Below are positions 36,091 through 45,460 of a stretch of 64,000 bases of DNA, one piece after another. The translations under genes were made by a program, and so were the position numbers. The stretch covers positions 104,293 to 168,292 of the forward strand of contig PBEC01000017.1 in NCBI GenBank assembly GCA_002717515.1, in the 5' to 3' direction. The notes beneath the pieces are model-generated. The model was not told the origin of the DNA, searched no databases, and saw nothing but the letters and a program-made list of their open reading frames with translations. The stretch is from Flavobacteriales bacterium (GTDB lineage Bacteria > Bacteroidota > Bacteroidia > Flavobacteriales_C > GCA-002722245). Position 1 is the stretch's first letter. Each line of letters opens with the position of its first letter.

Positions 36091-36341
36091 AAAGAAATTA
36101 ATCCATCAATGTGAGAGAGTGATTTATAACGACTGATTATTTCATCAGCATTTACAGCCAGTACTACGGCCGTAAAACTAACATAAGTACCCTTGCTTGA
36201 TGCTTTTGTTTTTATTTCAGCATCCTGAAAATGAGGTTTAAGTTCACCTATCTTTTCTTCAGAAGTGATGAACTTAAACATATACTTACATGGAAATTTT
36301 TGATTGGAAAGTTTTTGCTTTAATCCTTCGTATTTATCCAA
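36087..36341 (-). CDS. DUF493 (YbeD-like) protein
   Basis: 84 residues with the DUF493 pattern (FPCKYMFKFITSEE, then SSKGTYVSFTAVVLAVNADEIISRYKSL, a ferredoxin-like fold). It starts at a TTG at 36339-36341; no ATG is available upstream. A TAnnTTTG box lies about 14 nt upstream, which supports this start. First gene of the operon with DUF2797, ybaB and the SRPBCC protein. YbeD-like proteins are possible regulators of lipoyl synthesis; here context gives no link. Confidence 0.75.
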   Translation of the reverse strand: MDKYEGLKQKLSNQKFPCKYMFKFITSEEKIGELKPHFQDAEIKTKASSKGTYVSFTAVVLAVNADEIISRYKSLSHIDGLISL

Positions 36342-36354
36342 AACTATTTTTTTG

Positions 36355-36362
36355 CAAATTTA
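36355..36362 (-). promoter_or_regulatory. -7 promoter box for the DUF493 operon
   Basis: The minus strand reads TAAATTTG (TAnnTTTG), with the TTG start of DUF493 about 14 nt downstream. Confidence 0.5.
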
Positions 36363-36400
36363 AAGAAAATAGATTGCTTAAAATTTGTTTTTTCATCACT

Positions 36401-38491
36401 TTATTTTAGAGCATCCATCATCTTCCAAAACTCTTTAAGAGAATATTTTTTAAAGGGTTTATTGATTAAATATTCGATTGCGGATTTGTCTTGATACATG
36501 GTTCGAACTTCTTTTAGAAAATCTTCTTTTAGACAAAAACTTATCAAATCCTCTTTTAAAAAAGCAACGACAAAATTCAAGTTACTTTTGAAATCCACAA
36601 AACCTTCAAAATCTCCATTAAACCAATATACCTCATTAACTTCAGGATAATAAATAAAACACTTTGTTGGTAGTTTATAACCTGAACGCTGAGCGATATT
36701 TAAACTGACCTTACCGGACACAGAGTTTAAAAAGTTTTTCTTTCCTGTTACAGAGCCTTCACGAAATGAAATGTATCTAATTTTTGAACTTAATTTCAAT
36801 GTATTAGCGTTAGCAGGAAGAGTATCGATTTTTGAATGATTTTTTAAAATATAATAATCTTTATAATTTAACCAACCCTCCTTACTAAGAGCTTTTTCAT
36901 ATGGACACATGTAAGATTTTAGCCTTAACCAATTTTGATTTTCGCGTTTTTTCATTCTCATTTTATATTTAATCTTTTCTCTTTCAATTTCTTTGTTAAA
37001 TCGAAAAGACCTAAGAGTCAACCTTCTTTCATACATTTTAAATTTCTTTTCATACTGAGATTTAGCCTGATTTAGACTGGACTTTGGGTTAACATATCTT
37101 GGATATACTGGTATTTTTTCTAAAAAATCACCTTTAACTACCACAAAAAAAGTTTCATTCGACCGGTCGTACTCCAAATAAACATCTTTCCAAGTTTTAT
37201 TATTTATAAATGTTTTTAAAAATTCTTTTTTTGATTTTTCTCCAACATATACCCAAAGCATGCTATTGAAAGCTTTTAATTCTGGGTATAAATTACCCTC
37301 AGGGCAAATACTAAATGCAATTTCACCTTTTTTTGTTTTATACTTCGGATAGTTTACATCTCCTCGTTGGAAAAATTTATTGTGTGACATCAATTGAACC
37401 CCTTCATAACTCCCATCTGCAAGAACCTTATCGTTATAGCTATACTTAGAATCCGAAAGTCGCTCAAAAAAACCTAAGGAATCGTAATTAAAATATTCAT
37501 TTCTTTTAACAAATAAAGCATAGTAGTGCCTTATAGCTTTATCGCAACCTTTTAAATTTTCGGATTTGGATAAATCAAATGGTTCTCCTTTGTCCCAAAT
37601 TGAGGTTATTCCATTTTCTAAAAGAGGAAACTCACTCTCCTTTCTTTCAATCGTTGCTTTTGGAAAAACAGATCTTATTTTTTCAAAATCCTCTTTTTTA
37701 ACTGGGTCAAAAGATAAATACCTGATATTTAATCCTTTTAATTTTGATAGTTCCTCGTTAATGTCAAGAAAGATATTATCCTCTGACATAAACTCGCTCA
37801 AACTGTCCAGCTCAGAGATTTCATCGGGAAGCTCTGCAACGTAGTTTTTCCTGATATCCAGTACTTTCAGCTTTTTCAACTCCTTTATATTCTTTGGAAT
37901 ATCAGAAAGACTATTTAATGGAATAGAAAGTTCTTCAATATTGGTTTCTTTTAGATTTTCAATAAGCTGGGTATAATTTAACGCCTCATTTCCCGATATA
38001 TGAAGTTTTTTAAGCTTTTTTAAATTTTTAAAAGCTCCTGGAACTTCTTTCAGTTTATTATCAACCAATGATATTTTTTGAAGACTATCATGTTTAGCAA
38101 GCTTCTTAAATAAATCCTCATAATTTAAATCTTTATTACCAATAATTGAAATTGTCCTTAACCCGCTATTTTCTTTTATCTTTTTAGGTACTTTTTCAAG
38201 CCCGTCATTATAAAATAATTCCAAACCTTTTAATCGAGTGTAATCAGATAAAACTGAAAACAATTGATTCCAGTGCTCGCCGGGCATGTACCCTTTAACT
38301 CGTATATATTCCAAATCATTGCATCTATTCAAAAAAGTTTGGAGCCTATTAACATCATCGGAGGTACCATAAATTGAAAAACGATTAGAGAGACCACATG
38401 GAGTACTATCGCTAATTTGAATGTAATTTTGTCCACTCAAATTAAAAAATTTAATGAAGACAAAAAGAAATAAAAGATTTACTTTTAACAT
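36401..38491 (-). CDS. Secreted leucine-rich-repeat protein
   Basis: 696 residues from the ATG at 38491 (signal MLKVNLLFLFVFIKFFNLSG). In-frame ATGs at 38542 and 38554 exist but make an unusually long N-region. Residues about 40-250 carry at least five leucine-rich repeats of the bacterial/plant type (LxxLxLxxNxLxxxP). The remainder is Lys/Phe/Tyr-rich beta sequence with a basic helical stretch at about 480-530. No T9SS C-terminal domain is visible, so export likely ends in the periplasm or outer membrane. It is divergent from a sigma factor 65 bp away. Function unknown. Confidence 0.75.
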   Translation of the reverse strand: MLKVNLLFLFVFIKFFNLSGQNYIQISDSTPCGLSNRFSIYGTSDDVNRLQTFLNRCNDLEYIRVKGYMPGEHWNQLFSVLSDYTRLKGLELFYNDGLEKVPKKIKENSGLRTISIIGNKDLNYEDLFKKLAKHDSLQKISLVDNKLKEVPGAFKNLKKLKKLHISGNEALNYTQLIENLKETNIEELSIPLNSLSDIPKNIKELKKLKVLDIRKNYVAELPDEISELDSLSEFMSEDNIFLDINEELSKLKGLNIRYLSFDPVKKEDFEKIRSVFPKATIERKESEFPLLENGITSIWDKGEPFDLSKSENLKGCDKAIRHYYALFVKRNEYFNYDSLGFFERLSDSKYSYNDKVLADGSYEGVQLMSHNKFFQRGDVNYPKYKTKKGEIAFSICPEGNLYPELKAFNSMLWVYVGEKSKKEFLKTFINNKTWKDVYLEYDRSNETFFVVVKGDFLEKIPVYPRYVNPKSSLNQAKSQYEKKFKMYERRLTLRSFRFNKEIEREKIKYKMRMKKRENQNWLRLKSYMCPYEKALSKEGWLNYKDYYILKNHSKIDTLPANANTLKLSSKIRYISFREGSVTGKKNFLNSVSGKVSLNIAQRSGYKLPTKCFIYYPEVNEVYWFNGDFEGFVDFKSNLNFVVAFLKEDLISFCLKEDFLKEVRTMYQDKSAIEYLINKPFKKYSLKEFWKMMDALK

Positions 38492-38556
38492 TGGAAACGC
38501 ATTATACAAAAAGTATAATGAGTTTTTAAAATTTAGATACATTTTTGTAACCATTC

Positions 38557-39162
38557 TTGAAACATGAATTTACTTACAATAATCTAATACGCGAACGTTT
38601 GCTCAAAAAAAAAGAAAAAATATCAGAAGAAAAACTTGTTTTGTTTGCTAAACAAGACAGAAGAAACTTCAAGTATTTATATGAGGCCTACTATGAGCGA
38701 ATTTTTTTGTTTTTACTTCGAAGGTCAGAGAATGAAAACCTCGCACAAGACTTAACTCAACAAACTTTTGTTAAAGCGATGTTAAACATTGAAAAATTCG
38801 AATTTAAGGGCTTTCCTTTCTCATCCTGGCTCTATCGAATTGGGTTAAACGAGCTGAATTTATATTACAGAAGTAACAAAAAAAAGAGAACTATTAGTAT
38901 AGACAATGATGAACTTCCTGAACTTGTTGAAGAGTTGCCAAGTGAATCAAATCCTAATTTGTCGAATGAAAATTTGATTAAAGCTTTTAACTTTTTATCT
39001 GAAGCTGAAGTGACTTTGGTTGAGATGAAGTATTTTGAAAAAAGAAGTCACCAAGAAATTAGTGAGATTTTGGGCATATCAGTTGCAAATGCAAAAGTTA
39101 AACTTCACAGAGTTATTAAAAAAATGAAAAATAAAATAATCGAATCCTCAGAAAACAAATAA
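38557..39162 (+). CDS. ECF-type RNA polymerase sigma factor
   Basis: 201 residues starting at TTG; there is a stop codon two codons upstream and no ATG before the first sigma region, so TTG is the only candidate. Region 2 contains YLYEAYYERIFLFLL and AQDLTQQTFVKAML with FSSWLYRIGLN; region 4 has LSEAEVTLVEMKYFEKRSHQEISEILGISVANAKVKLHR, a helix-turn-helix. Length and lack of region 3 fit ECF sigma factors, acting on a regulon unknown here. A small membrane protein follows by 16 nt. Confidence 0.9.
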   Translation: MKHEFTYNNLIRERLLKKKEKISEEKLVLFAKQDRRNFKYLYEAYYERIFLFLLRRSENENLAQDLTQQTFVKAMLNIEKFEFKGFPFSSWLYRIGLNELNLYYRSNKKKRTISIDNDELPELVEELPSESNPNLSNENLIKAFNFLSEAEVTLVEMKYFEKRSHQEISEILGISVANAKVKLHRVIKKMKNKIIESSENK

Positions 39163-39178
39163 TTATCGCCTGAAATAA

Positions 39179-39487
39179 ATGAGTGAAGAAAAAAAATACA
39201 ATATTAAGTTAAATCCCAAAAAGCCCAACAAAGAAGAAATTAGAAAAAAAATGGATTTCAAAGGGGCCTATAAAGCTTATAGCCATAAGGTTTACAGGAC
39301 ACCTTGGTATAGTTTTCAGCGTCACTCTTCAAAAAACAGAAAGGTCAGTATGTTTATAATTTTAATCTGTGTAGTTGGAGCGCTGGTATTTATTGAAAGT
39401 GAAAAAGAATTTAACCAAAAAAATAAAATACCTCCCTCAATACAAGATAGCACGCTGATTAAAGCGGACACATTAAAATTAAAATGA
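39179..39487 (+). CDS. Small single-pass membrane protein, possible sigma-regulating partner
   Basis: 102 residues. A basic, Lys/Tyr-rich cytoplasmic part (residues 1-60, including YNIKLNPKKPNKEEIRKK) is followed by one membrane helix MFIILICVVGALVF and a short exterior tail. It lies 16 nt after the sigma factor. Location and topology resemble those of a small anti-sigma factor, but it has no recognisable zinc-finger or anti-sigma fold, so this is an inference from position. Confidence 0.7.
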   Translation: MSEEKKYNIKLNPKKPNKEEIRKKMDFKGAYKAYSHKVYRTPWYSFQRHSSKNRKVSMFIILICVVGALVFIESEKEFNQKNKIPPSIQDSTLIKADTLKLK

Positions 39488-39501
39488 TTGATTAAAAATA
39501 T

Positions 39502-41556
39502 TTAAAGTATAATTCGCACTTCTACCCTTCTGTTTGCTGCTCGACCTGTGGGTGTGTCGTTACCCGATATAGGCTCTGTTGATCCCATATAGTGAACTTT
39601 TAAAGCATTTTCAGGAACGCCATTTTCCTTCAGGTATTTAATTACCAAATCGGCTAATTTTTTACTTTCCATATTGGCATTTTCAACATCCTCGAAATGC
39701 CCAGAAATATCAAGGACAATTGATGGAGCTTGAATTTGCTGACGGGCATACATTTCAAGAATACTTTTTGAAAAATCATTTATTTCATAACCATCTTCAG
39801 TTGCATTGAAAGCAATAATCTGTGTGGTGAATAAATCTTTACTAATTACTTGAATTGGATCTTCCCTTTCCAATTCCAAATCAAGTTCAACGGTATGCGT
39901 TTGTGTTGTTTTTTTCTTCTTACGCCGTGAGGAGGGTGTTGTTCTCCTTTTTTTAGACTTTTTAGGTTTTGGAGCATTCAAAAAAATCTCTTTCGAATAT
40001 GGTTTGTATCCTTTTACATTAATTTCAATTATATAAGATTTGTGAGATGCAAAAGTACTGAAGTAACTCCCTTCCTTTCCAGAGTTTAAAAAAGTTTTAT
40101 TTTCAGTACCTTTTTCCGTTACAGACAATTTAGCTTTTATCGGCAAACCTGTTGATGCATCAATAACTTTACCTTTCAAAATGGAAAGAATTTCACTTTC
40201 TCCAGTCAAAACATTATAATGTTTCAAATCAATTTCATAAATATCAAAATCTTTCTTTTGTTCCTCCCGAATGGTTGTCAACCAAGCTACTTTTCCATCT
40301 GTGCTGATTACAATTTCTTTCTCATCTCTAAAAGTATTTATTGGGTAACCTAAGTTCTCCGGTTCCGTCCACTCACCATCTTTAAATTCCGACCTAAAAA
40401 CATCAAAACCTCCCATACTTTTATCGTGATGACCGTCTGAAGCAAAAAATAGTGTTTTTCCATTTGGATGAATAAAAACAGCAACCTCATCTTCAGGTGT
40501 ATTTATTACTTTCCCCAGGTTGTAAGGTTTTCCCCATGTACCATCTTCTTGCTTATTCGAAACCCAAATATCTTTTCCTCCCTGAGCCCCTATCCCAGTT
40601 GCAATTCCTTTTCCTCTATTACTGATAAAATACATAGATTTACCATCGGCACTAAAACAAGCTCCTCCATCCATGGCTTGAGAGTTAACACCTTCAACAA
40701 GTTTAGGTGCAGACCACCTTCCTGTTGCTCCAATTTTTGATAGATATATGTCTCCCCCACCAGTTGGTGATAGAATTTTTTTGTTCTCTGATGTAATATT
40801 TTTGTATACCAAAATCGACTGTCCATCTGGAGATACGCTGCAGTTCGCATCAAATTCTTCTGAGTTCAACGCTCCTTCAATAGGTTTAGACTCTCCCCAC
40901 TCTTCTTCAAATGAATTCCACTTTGCTTCATAAACATCCTCATAATAATGACCATCAACCAATTGAATTCCTCCCTTAGAATCTTCTCTTCGAGAAGTGA
41001 AAATAAAGGTTTTTCCGTCCGCAGTTAGCGAAGGATGATAATCGTGATACTTGGAATTAATTGAATCACCTAAATTTTCAATCAATACGGAAACAGGATT
41101 CTGCATAGATTGCAAAGCATAATTACACTCCATAATGTAGTCATCAACACTGTAGTAAACAATGTCTTTCCCTCTTGCTTTTTGTTTAAATTCATTATAC
41201 TTCTCTAAAGCCTCTTCATATCTTCCTAGATTCTGTAAAGTATTGGCATGCCCAAAGAAATAGTCGGCATTTTTTTTCTTTAATCCGCCTTCATTAACTG
41301 CTTCAAAATGTTCTAAAGCATCTTCATAATCACCTAATTCCAAATAACAAAAACCTATTCTATAATTCAGAATCGAACTACCCAAATGCTTACTTTGAAT
41401 TGACTTATATAAACTGAGAGCCTCCTCGTAATAAGCTGCAAAAAATGCATTATTGGCTTTACTTATGTTTATTTTTTCTGCCGCCGAGAATTTTTGTGCC
41501 GATAGAGATATATTCAACACAAGAGTAAACAGTAACAATGTTATAGTTTGTTTCAT
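39502..41556 (-). CDS. OmpA-family TPR/beta-propeller protein, PorE-like T9SS component
   Basis: 684 residues. The signal MKQTITLLLFTLVLNISLSA is followed by TPR repeats (about 25-145), a WD40/PD40 beta-propeller (about 165-450, with repeats of the type SPDGQSILVYKN and SADGKSMYFISN), a carboxypeptidase-regulatory-like domain (about 455-530), a very basic linker (KPKKSKKRR...), and an OmpA C-terminal peptidoglycan-binding domain (about 570-684) ending AANRRVEVRI. This order matches PorE of the type IX secretion system, which ties the machine to peptidoglycan. Paralogues of this architecture exist, so the symbol is not given. It is downstream of the 41653-43722 cargo gene (96 nt). Confidence 0.8.
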   Translation of the reverse strand: MKQTITLLLFTLVLNISLSAQKFSAAEKINISKANNAFFAAYYEEALSLYKSIQSKHLGSSILNYRIGFCYLELGDYEDALEHFEAVNEGGLKKKNADYFFGHANTLQNLGRYEEALEKYNEFKQKARGKDIVYYSVDDYIMECNYALQSMQNPVSVLIENLGDSINSKYHDYHPSLTADGKTFIFTSRREDSKGGIQLVDGHYYEDVYEAKWNSFEEEWGESKPIEGALNSEEFDANCSVSPDGQSILVYKNITSENKKILSPTGGGDIYLSKIGATGRWSAPKLVEGVNSQAMDGGACFSADGKSMYFISNRGKGIATGIGAQGGKDIWVSNKQEDGTWGKPYNLGKVINTPEDEVAVFIHPNGKTLFFASDGHHDKSMGGFDVFRSEFKDGEWTEPENLGYPINTFRDEKEIVISTDGKVAWLTTIREEQKKDFDIYEIDLKHYNVLTGESEILSILKGKVIDASTGLPIKAKLSVTEKGTENKTFLNSGKEGSYFSTFASHKSYIIEINVKGYKPYSKEIFLNAPKPKKSKKRRTTPSSRRKKKKTTQTHTVELDLELEREDPIQVISKDLFTTQIIAFNATEDGYEINDFSKSILEMYARQQIQAPSIVLDISGHFEDVENANMESKKLADLVIKYLKENGVPENALKVHYMGSTEPISGNDTPTGRAANRRVEVRIIL

Positions 41557-41652
41557 CTAATAATTTTTATGCACTCGGACTTTGAGAAATTAATTTCGCC
41601 GAACAACAAAAATAAAAAAATTGAGGACTTTTAAAAGCAAAAAACAATCCAT

Positions 41653-43722
41653 TTATCGAATCAGAGCAACTTGACCCACTTTTTGCTTTTGAGATAAGCC
41701 TAAACCTCTGTAAATAATTTTGTAAACATAAACATCAATTTGACAGGGTTTACCATTTTTTGTACCGTCCCAACCCTCATTTTGATTATTGCTCTTGAAA
41801 ATAACCTGACCCCAACGGTTAAAGATTAACATTTCAAATTCGTGTAAACCAACACCATATACTTGAAAGATATCGTTTAACTCGTCTCCATTTGGGGAAA
41901 ATGCGAGTGGTATCCCAAAATCTGGACACGTATCCACCAAAACAGTGTCATTGGCAGAACAATTAGCGTCAGATATAGTTAACTGGTATAGCCCTTTATC
42001 TTCAACATATATGGATTCTGTTGAATCTCCTGTACTCCATGAATAGGTCACTCTGCTTGGTGCATCAGGATGAACATTCATTATCTCCAATTCATTCCCA
42101 CACACACTTCTGTCCCTTCCTAAATCAATATTTCCCAAAACTGTATTTTCATAGACCGTAACTTGTCTTACCAGTGTTGTATCTTCTTGGCAACCTTCTT
42201 TAACCGTAAGGGAAACATTATAAGTTCCAGGCTGCGTATAAGTGTGTATAACGTGTTGACTTTCTGAGGTGTTGTTTGCCGAATATGGGTCATCGAAGTC
42301 CCATTTCCATGAATCTGGCCAAACATCACTTTGATCATAAAAATTCAATGGGGTACGAGCACATACATTCTGAACATGAAACCATGGGTGCGTTGGAACT
42401 GATAATTCAAATGCCCAATAGTCAGATCCTCCCTTATTTAAATGGGTTCTATTACCAGAAATAGAGGACTCAGAATACCCACCTGCAAGAATTCCTCTAT
42501 CGCATTTTATGAATATTGCTTCCAAACTGTCTCCCTGTGTACCTCCATAACTTCTATCCCAATAAATGTTTCCTAAAGTATCCAGTTTATAAATCCAATA
42601 GTCCTGCATACCCTTCGTAGTACTGGTCTTGTTTCCTCCGCTTCCATTTGACCAACCCGCAAGAATAGCTGAACCCTCAGGTGATATCTCCATATCCTTA
42701 CATCGTTCAGAGTTATAAGAGCCAATTGTTCTATCGAATTCAATGCGTAAAGCTGTATCCATTTTCAGAACCCACATATCCCCGTTATTAAAATAATTCG
42801 AGGTTTTGGTTCCTCCGGATCCTGAATATGTTGTGCCCGAAACCCAATATCCTGCGGAATGAATCTTGGGACGAATTTCTTCAAGAAAATCGTTTTGACT
42901 TCCTCCCATGGTTTTATCTCCCAATAAATTTCCAAAAGGATCCACCTTATTTAACCAAAAATCATACCCCCCATATCCATTTTCAGATTTTGTACCGCTT
43001 GTATCTGAAATAGAATATCCTCCTACAAGTAAACCACCCATACCAATAGCAATATTTTTCATTATATCTGTGGAATCTCCACCTAATGTCAAATCCCACT
43101 CGACTAACCCTGAACTACTTAATTTTAATAGCCAAAAGTCCTCTGCTCCGAAAGAATTTTGACTTTTATTTCCGGATATATTACTGAAAGAATATCCTCC
43201 TAAATAGAATCCACCGTCTCCACTACCAATTGCACAAGTAAGAAAATCATCCTGGCTTCCTCCTATGGTTTTATCCCATTCGACATTACCGTTTTTATTG
43301 ATTTTAATTACCCAATAGTCAAACCCTCCTTTAGAATCTTCTGACTTTTCACCATTTCTGCCTGAGGCAGATGAACCTGCCAATAAATATCCATCATCAG
43401 AGGTTGGGACTATTGCTGATAAATTATCTGTCGAGTCTCCACCAAAAATTTTATCATAAACAAGTACTCCGGTACTGTCAACTTTTAGAGCCCAATAGTC
43501 TGAATACCCTCTATTCAAATTTGAGACATCTTGATTCAAACTTGTAAATGTATGACCAGCAGCAACAATAGATAAATCGATTTCATTTTGATGAATGTCC
43601 ATCAAATAATCATTGCTATTCCCGCCCCAGGCATAATCCTTCTCCCAAACTGGAAAATTACCTTGGGAAAAAACTCTCATGGAATAAATCATAAGTAAAA
43701 TCAGCCCGAAGTTTTTTTTCAT
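41653..43722 (-). CDS. Large secreted T9SS type B protein with seven 60-residue repeats
   Basis: 689 residues. A signal peptide (to about residue 20) leads into seven repeats of about 60 residues spanning 26-440; each carries a DYW/DFW motif (residues 75, 135, 195, 254, 315, 374, 434) and GG..D motifs, suggesting a seven-bladed beta propeller. A PKD domain follows at about 455-510, then a bacterial Ig-like stretch, and a C-terminal CHU_C domain (IFNRWGQVIF, PCQIDVYVYKI), the sorting signal for type B T9SS export. It is coupled to the EI24 gene (TAATG). Likely surface adhesin or enzyme-free binding protein. Confidence 0.85.
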   Translation of the reverse strand: MKKNFGLILLMIYSMRVFSQGNFPVWEKDYAWGGNSNDYLMDIHQNEIDLSIVAAGHTFTSLNQDVSNLNRGYSDYWALKVDSTGVLVYDKIFGGDSTDNLSAIVPTSDDGYLLAGSSASGRNGEKSEDSKGGFDYWVIKINKNGNVEWDKTIGGSQDDFLTCAIGSGDGGFYLGGYSFSNISGNKSQNSFGAEDFWLLKLSSSGLVEWDLTLGGDSTDIMKNIAIGMGGLLVGGYSISDTSGTKSENGYGGYDFWLNKVDPFGNLLGDKTMGGSQNDFLEEIRPKIHSAGYWVSGTTYSGSGGTKTSNYFNNGDMWVLKMDTALRIEFDRTIGSYNSERCKDMEISPEGSAILAGWSNGSGGNKTSTTKGMQDYWIYKLDTLGNIYWDRSYGGTQGDSLEAIFIKCDRGILAGGYSESSISGNRTHLNKGGSDYWAFELSVPTHPWFHVQNVCARTPLNFYDQSDVWPDSWKWDFDDPYSANNTSESQHVIHTYTQPGTYNVSLTVKEGCQEDTTLVRQVTVYENTVLGNIDLGRDRSVCGNELEIMNVHPDAPSRVTYSWSTGDSTESIYVEDKGLYQLTISDANCSANDTVLVDTCPDFGIPLAFSPNGDELNDIFQVYGVGLHEFEMLIFNRWGQVIFKSNNQNEGWDGTKNGKPCQIDVYVYKIIYRGLGLSQKQKVGQVALIR
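42403..43647 (-). repeat. Seven tandem 60-codon repeats within a secreted protein gene
   Basis: The encoded motifs DYW/DFW recur with spacings of 60, 60, 59, 61, 59 and 60 residues, giving seven units of about 180 bp. Nucleotide identity between units is modest, so they are old diverged repeats rather than recent duplications. Confidence 0.85.
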
Positions 43723-44501
43723 TAATCTCCAATTTTTTCGAGCTCTTCAACTGCAAAATATGCGGCGACAGCACTGTATGTAGGAGCAATCATCCAACCT
43801 AAAAAAGGTATTAAAAACACCAACTGAAAAACAGAGCCTATTCCGGTTGTTAAAGCCTTATGTTTTTTCATGTAGTTAATACTTCCTTTTGCATTCATCC
43901 CTTTCTTTTCGAGTGTATAGTCAAGCATACTAACCCCTAAAAAATATGCACTTACTATCCACAAAAGAATTGGCTGCACAATATTAATTATTGGAACAAA
44001 AGCCATCACAAATAATGCAAAAACAGCTACTCCCTCCATAAACAAACTACGAAGAGCAATTACGATACCTCTTACGGTATCTTTTAGTAATTGTTCCATT
44101 CGAAAAGGTTCATTCACACCTTTGTCTTTTTTTTCGACGGTATCAATTAAAAAAGCCAATATGGGAGAGTACAAAATAAGAAGTATACTCTTATAAATAT
44201 TTAGGTATAAACCTATAAAAGCAACGTAAAGAAACGCCTTAACAAAAAACTCTAAATAGCCTGCAATTGCTGTAATCATATAACAAAACCAAACAAAAAG
44301 GCCTCCTTCACAATCCAAATCAAAAATTCCAGTCACCCAACCGGCTACGCTGTTAATGAACCAATTGAATGAAAAATAAAAAAGAACAATGTTTAGAATC
44401 CCTGGAATATAAACGTAATGCCATAATTTGTGTTTTTTTATAAAACGGTGGGCACTTCCGTAGGATCGAAATGCTATACCAATCTTTTGTGACGCGCTCA
44501 T
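43722..44501 (-). CDS. EI24 domain (CysZ-like) membrane protein
   Basis: 259 residues, four predicted membrane segments, with the EI24 region KHKLWHYVYIPGILNIVLFYF and a C-terminal PFLGWMIAPTYSAVAAYFA block. EI24/CysZ proteins are inner-membrane proteins; CysZ moves sulfate, but this distant relative has unknown cargo. The ATG shares a base with the glycosyltransferase stop, and its stop shares one with the secreted protein ATG, so the three genes form an operon. Confidence 0.85.
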   Translation of the reverse strand: MSASQKIGIAFRSYGSAHRFIKKHKLWHYVYIPGILNIVLFYFSFNWFINSVAGWVTGIFDLDCEGGLFVWFCYMITAIAGYLEFFVKAFLYVAFIGLYLNIYKSILLILYSPILAFLIDTVEKKDKGVNEPFRMEQLLKDTVRGIVIALRSLFMEGVAVFALFVMAFVPIINIVQPILLWIVSAYFLGVSMLDYTLEKKGMNAKGSINYMKKHKALTTGIGSVFQLVFLIPFLGWMIAPTYSAVAAYFAVEELEKIGD

Positions 44502-45460
44502 TATTTTAGAACTTTAGATATTTTATAATTATTTCTTATACTAGAGTTTCTTGTTATCAATTCGGCGACAAATCCAGCTAAGAATAATTGTGTTCCAATA
44601 ATCATAAAAACCAAACTAAAAAAGAAAACAGGTCGATCAGTCATAGGATAATAATCTCCTTTTAAATCCAAAACAAAGGTTAAAAACCAGTCAACGGATA
44701 AATAACCACCAGCAATAAAACCTAGAAAAAAAAGAATTGCACCTAAAACGCCAAACAGATGCATTGGTTTTTTACCGAATCGAGCAACAAAAATAATTGA
44801 CAATAAGTCAAGAGGGCCATTAATGAATCGACTTAAACCGAATTTTGAATACCCATATTTTCTTGCCTGATGACGGACGACCTTTTCACCTATTTTTGAA
44901 TATCCTGCCCACTTTGCCAGAACCGGTATGTATCTATGCATTTCACCGTAAACCTCAATGCTTTTTATTACATCATATTTATATGCTTTAAGTCCGCAAT
45001 TAAAATCATTGAGTTTTATTCCACTCATTTTTCGTGTAGCCCAGTTGTACAGTTTAGTTGGAATAGTTTTCGAAAGAGGGTCGTATCTTTTCTTTTTCCA
45101 GCCCGAAACTAAATCAAATCCCTCCTCAAGAATCATACGCCTCATTTCCGGCAATTCTTCAGGACTGTCTTGTAAATCAGCATCCATTGTTACTACAACC
45201 TCTCCCTCTGCATGTTCAAAACCGATAAATAAACCGGCTGATTTCCCATAATTTCTTTGAAATTTGATTGCTTTAACATTTTCATCCTTTTCTTTAAGTT
45301 CCTCTATAACTTCCCAGGAATTATCAGTACTCCCATCATTGATGAACCAAATTTCATAAGTTGATTTTTGTTCTTCCATTACTTTTATAATCCAACTGTG
45401 CAGTTCAGGCAAAGATTCAGCCTCATTAAAAAGTGGAATAACAATTGAATAATCTTTCAT
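44501..45460 (-). CDS. Family 2 glycosyltransferase, polyprenol-phosphate sugar type
   Basis: 319 residues. GT-A fold begins with YSIVIPLFNEAESLPEL, then INDGSTDNSWEV, TMDADLQDSPEELP with the DXD-like region, and MSGIKLNDFNCGLKAYK. Two C-terminal membrane helices (about 230-305) give the DPM1/ArnC/GtrB layout, so it probably loads a sugar onto undecaprenyl phosphate at the inner membrane. First gene of the operon with EI24 and a secreted T9SS protein. Confidence 0.9.
   Translation of the reverse strand: MKDYSIVIPLFNEAESLPELHSWIIKVMEEQKSTYEIWFINDGSTDNSWEVIEELKEKDENVKAIKFQRNYGKSAGLFIGFEHAEGEVVVTMDADLQDSPEELPEMRRMILEEGFDLVSGWKKKRYDPLSKTIPTKLYNWATRKMSGIKLNDFNCGLKAYKYDVIKSIEVYGEMHRYIPVLAKWAGYSKIGEKVVRHQARKYGYSKFGLSRFINGPLDLLSIIFVARFGKKPMHLFGVLGAILFFLGFIAGGYLSVDWFLTFVLDLKGDYYPMTDRPVFFFSLVFMIIGTQLFLAGFVAELITRNSSIRNNYKISKVLK

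Noticed and set aside
37000..38300. LRR protein as a T9SS cargo or toxin effector
   Set aside because: No CHU_C or type A C-terminal sorting domain and no toxin motif were seen.
42403..43647. 180-bp repeats as a possible CRISPR or DNA-level tandem array
   Set aside because: The periodicity is at protein level with diverged DNA and no spacers; it lies wholly within one coding frame.
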